This document shows positions 62,750 to 64,000 of a DNA stretch of 64,000 nt, in pieces (the first letter of the stretch is position 1; the number at the start of each line of letters is the position of its first letter). The notes beneath the pieces were generated by a model. The model saw only the letters and a program-made list of their open reading frames with translations. It did not search any database and was not told the DNA's origin. The DNA comes from Myroides sp. 1354 (GTDB taxonomy: Bacteria > Bacteroidota > Bacteroidia > Flavobacteriales > Flavobacteriaceae), in assembly GCF_030324495.1 (NCBI RefSeq), contig NZ_JACAGN010000004.1, positions 124,001 through 188,000 of the forward strand, written 5' to 3'. A program made the translations under genes and the position numbers.

Positions 62750-62787
62750 CCAATGGCTCCATTAATTCAAGTTAAAGGAGCCATTGG
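62750..62787. repeat. inverted repeat 3' of the partial gene
   Basis: Perfect 11-bp arms (ccaatggctcc 62750-62760; ggagccattgg 62777-62787) with a 16-base loop, 4 bp beyond the stop of the minus-strand gene at 62792. No T-run follows, so terminator function is uncertain. Confidence 0.5.
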
Positions 62788-62791
62788 CCTA

Positions 62792-64000
62792 TTAAATGAT
62801 CGACTTATAAATCTCGTCAATTTTATTCTTTAATATAGAAACGTATTCATTAACAATGGAATCTAAACTTTCAATTAGTGGAGGATAATGTTCTTTTAAT
62901 AAACGTAATTTTCCAATAGCAATTGCATGTAAAAACTCCAATAACGCTTCTCCTTGATATTCCGAATGATGCTTAACAAATGTTTTCAAAAGCATTAACA
63001 TATTTTCTGAATTTTGTCGACTATAAGAATAGTTTAATTCCTCAGATTTTGCAGATCGTAGAATTGCAGCTTGGATAATACCATCATTAAAACGATTAAA
63101 CACAAAAGGATCCAGCAAGTTTTTTACGAAATTACTCTGTCGAAGCCCATCTTCACTGTTTCGCATAGCATTCAATACACACGCAATAGTAAAATAAACG
63201 TCTGATTGGGAGATATTGTCAAAATAATCATTATCGTTGAAAAACGCCGAATTCTTTCGTATTTTCAATGGATTACCTTGTAAATCATGATAAAAGATCT
63301 CATCTGTTCCACCTTTCATTTCTGACCCGGAAAAATTGTTTATTAAGTCTATTCTCTTTCTTATAAATGAAGATGATTCATCCAAGCTCTCTTGGATTTC
63401 TTTTAAATGCTCTATTTCTTTTTCCCAAGGAGTTTCAGTATTTGAGTTGTCGCAATTAATGGTTTCAATTTCAATAAACGAGCTGTTTTCAGCACCATAC
63501 AGACCATATTTAATATTACTTTTCAGCTCCTTTTGTTTATCCACATTACTTATTCTGTTGATTCCAACAAAATAAATAAGTCGCATACCATCGTAATTTC
63601 GGAAGAACCTACTCAAATACAGTAAATTTTTTCCATTCGATATACAGGATCCCACAATCAATATCGAACCGACTTCCTCATTATTGATATCATTTTTCGT
63701 AAGATCTGATTGACTTATGAGATTAATATTGTTTTTGGAAAAGTTCTTTATTCTTTCAAAAATATACGCGGCTAACAACTCTGAACCTTTGTCATTTAGG
63801 TAAATAATATACTTTAACGAGGCAGGAACATGTTGATCTACATAAGCGTCAATTTTCGCTTTATGTTTTTCATATTGTTCATTTTCAATATTCTTAATGA
63901 TATTTTCATAATCGATATAAAGATTATACTTCTTTCGGTCAATTGTCCTCTCACTAAACGATACCTTTAGTGAGGTACCTATCTCTTTATTGTATTTGAA
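62792..64000 (-). CDS. partial protein with possible phosphoribosyltransferase-like fold
   Basis: The reading frame stays open to the window edge, so at least 402 C-terminal residues are visible and the N-terminus is missing. Near the middle of the visible part, NEEVGSILIVGSCISNGKNL followed by YDGMRLIYFVGINR has the strand-loop-helix look of a phosphoribosyltransferase PRPP loop, and about 65 residues before it KYIIYLNDKGSELLAAYIFE resembles the paired PRTase element. Similar proteins occur in defence and stress islands. This is inference from pattern only. The C-terminal third is helical. Confidence 0.55.
   Translation of the reverse strand, partial: FKYNKEIGTSLKVSFSERTIDRKKYNLYIDYENIIKNIENEQYEKHKAKIDAYVDQHVPASLKYIIYLNDKGSELLAAYIFERIKNFSKNNINLISQSDLTKNDINNEEVGSILIVGSCISNGKNLLYLSRFFRNYDGMRLIYFVGINRISNVDKQKELKSNIKYGLYGAENSSFIEIETINCDNSNTETPWEKEIEHLKEIQESLDESSSFIRKRIDLINNFSGSEMKGGTDEIFYHDLQGNPLKIRKNSAFFNDNDYFDNISQSDVYFTIACVLNAMRNSEDGLRQSNFVKNLLDPFVFNRFNDGIIQAAILRSAKSEELNYSYSRQNSENMLMLLKTFVKHHSEYQGEALLEFLHAIAIGKLRLLKEHYPPLIESLDSIVNEYVSILKNKIDEIYKSII

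Larger units (their letters stand above)
62395..62791. other. 397-bp region with hairpins and a tRNA-3'-like fragment
   Basis: Contains a strong terminator (62535-62571), a sequence resembling the complement of a tRNA T-arm and acceptor (about 62580-62608) and a second inverted repeat (62750-62787). Short ORFs that cross the terminator palindrome are not accepted. Confidence 0.4.

Overview
The window looks like a chromosomal stretch of a low-GC flavobacterium (Bacteroidota, Flavobacteriaceae). Several things point there: TAnnTTTG-type -7 promoter elements, little sign of Shine-Dalgarno sequences, a type IX secretion (T9SS) cargo/PorP-SprF/OmpA triad, many Gly-Ile-x-Thr surface proteins and an oleate hydratase of the Elizabethkingia type. 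A complete urease cluster makes a Myroides-like organism my best guess, but that is inference. I see no rRNA, tRNA, CRISPR array, transposase or integrase.

Layout. 1-4.2 kb: an AraC regulator, an NAD(P)-binding reductase, a Crp/Fnr regulator, a zinc-free alcohol dehydrogenase-type reductase and a GNAT acetyltransferase. 4.3-5.6 kb: a small secreted protein, a broken copy of it and a long non-coding leader. 5.6-12.6 kb: a putative nickel-acquisition operon (hypA, hypB, a first ureE, lipoprotein-permease-ATPase importer, GNAT, TonB-dependent receptor). 13.4-19.8 kb: the urease operon (small secreted ORF, ureA, ureB, ureC, a strong hairpin, second ureE, ureF, ureG, ureD, urea channel), followed by an AraC regulator. 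21.6-26.3 kb: an EmrB-EmrA-TolC-type tripartite efflux operon under a TetR repressor. 26.7-31 kb: DoxX-like membrane protein, AraC regulator, oleate hydratase and a small Cys-containing secreted protein. 31.2-33.1 kb: a TPR-LuxR regulator split by an in-frame TAA. 33.3-37.4 kb: a small-membrane-protein/lipoprotein operon, an HPP protein and small secreted proteins. 38-43.8 kb: surface protein plus T9SS triad. 43.9-47 kb: two membrane-tethered AraC-type regulators and a CI-like repressor. 47.7-52 kb: an S74-tailed surface protein and two tandem paralogous secreted proteins. 52.3-56.8 kb: lipoprotein, Crp/Fnr regulator with reductase, Cys-rich small protein and an unusual FAD monooxygenase. 57.3-61.6 kb: a five-gene operon of unrecognised envelope proteins. 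61.9-64 kb: AT-rich hypothetical genes running off the window.

How it fits together. The strongest story is nickel and urea. An outer-membrane receptor and an ABC importer would bring in nickel (or a nickel chelate), HypA/HypB and two UreE proteins would handle it, UreD/F/G would insert it into UreABC, and a urea channel would feed the enzyme. Both operons carry the same 20-bp block placed exactly 19 bp upstream of a TAnnTTTG promoter element (5293-5339 and 13371-13417), which suggests one common regulator. The five-gene operon at 57-61.6 kb is the best candidate for an undescribed envelope system.
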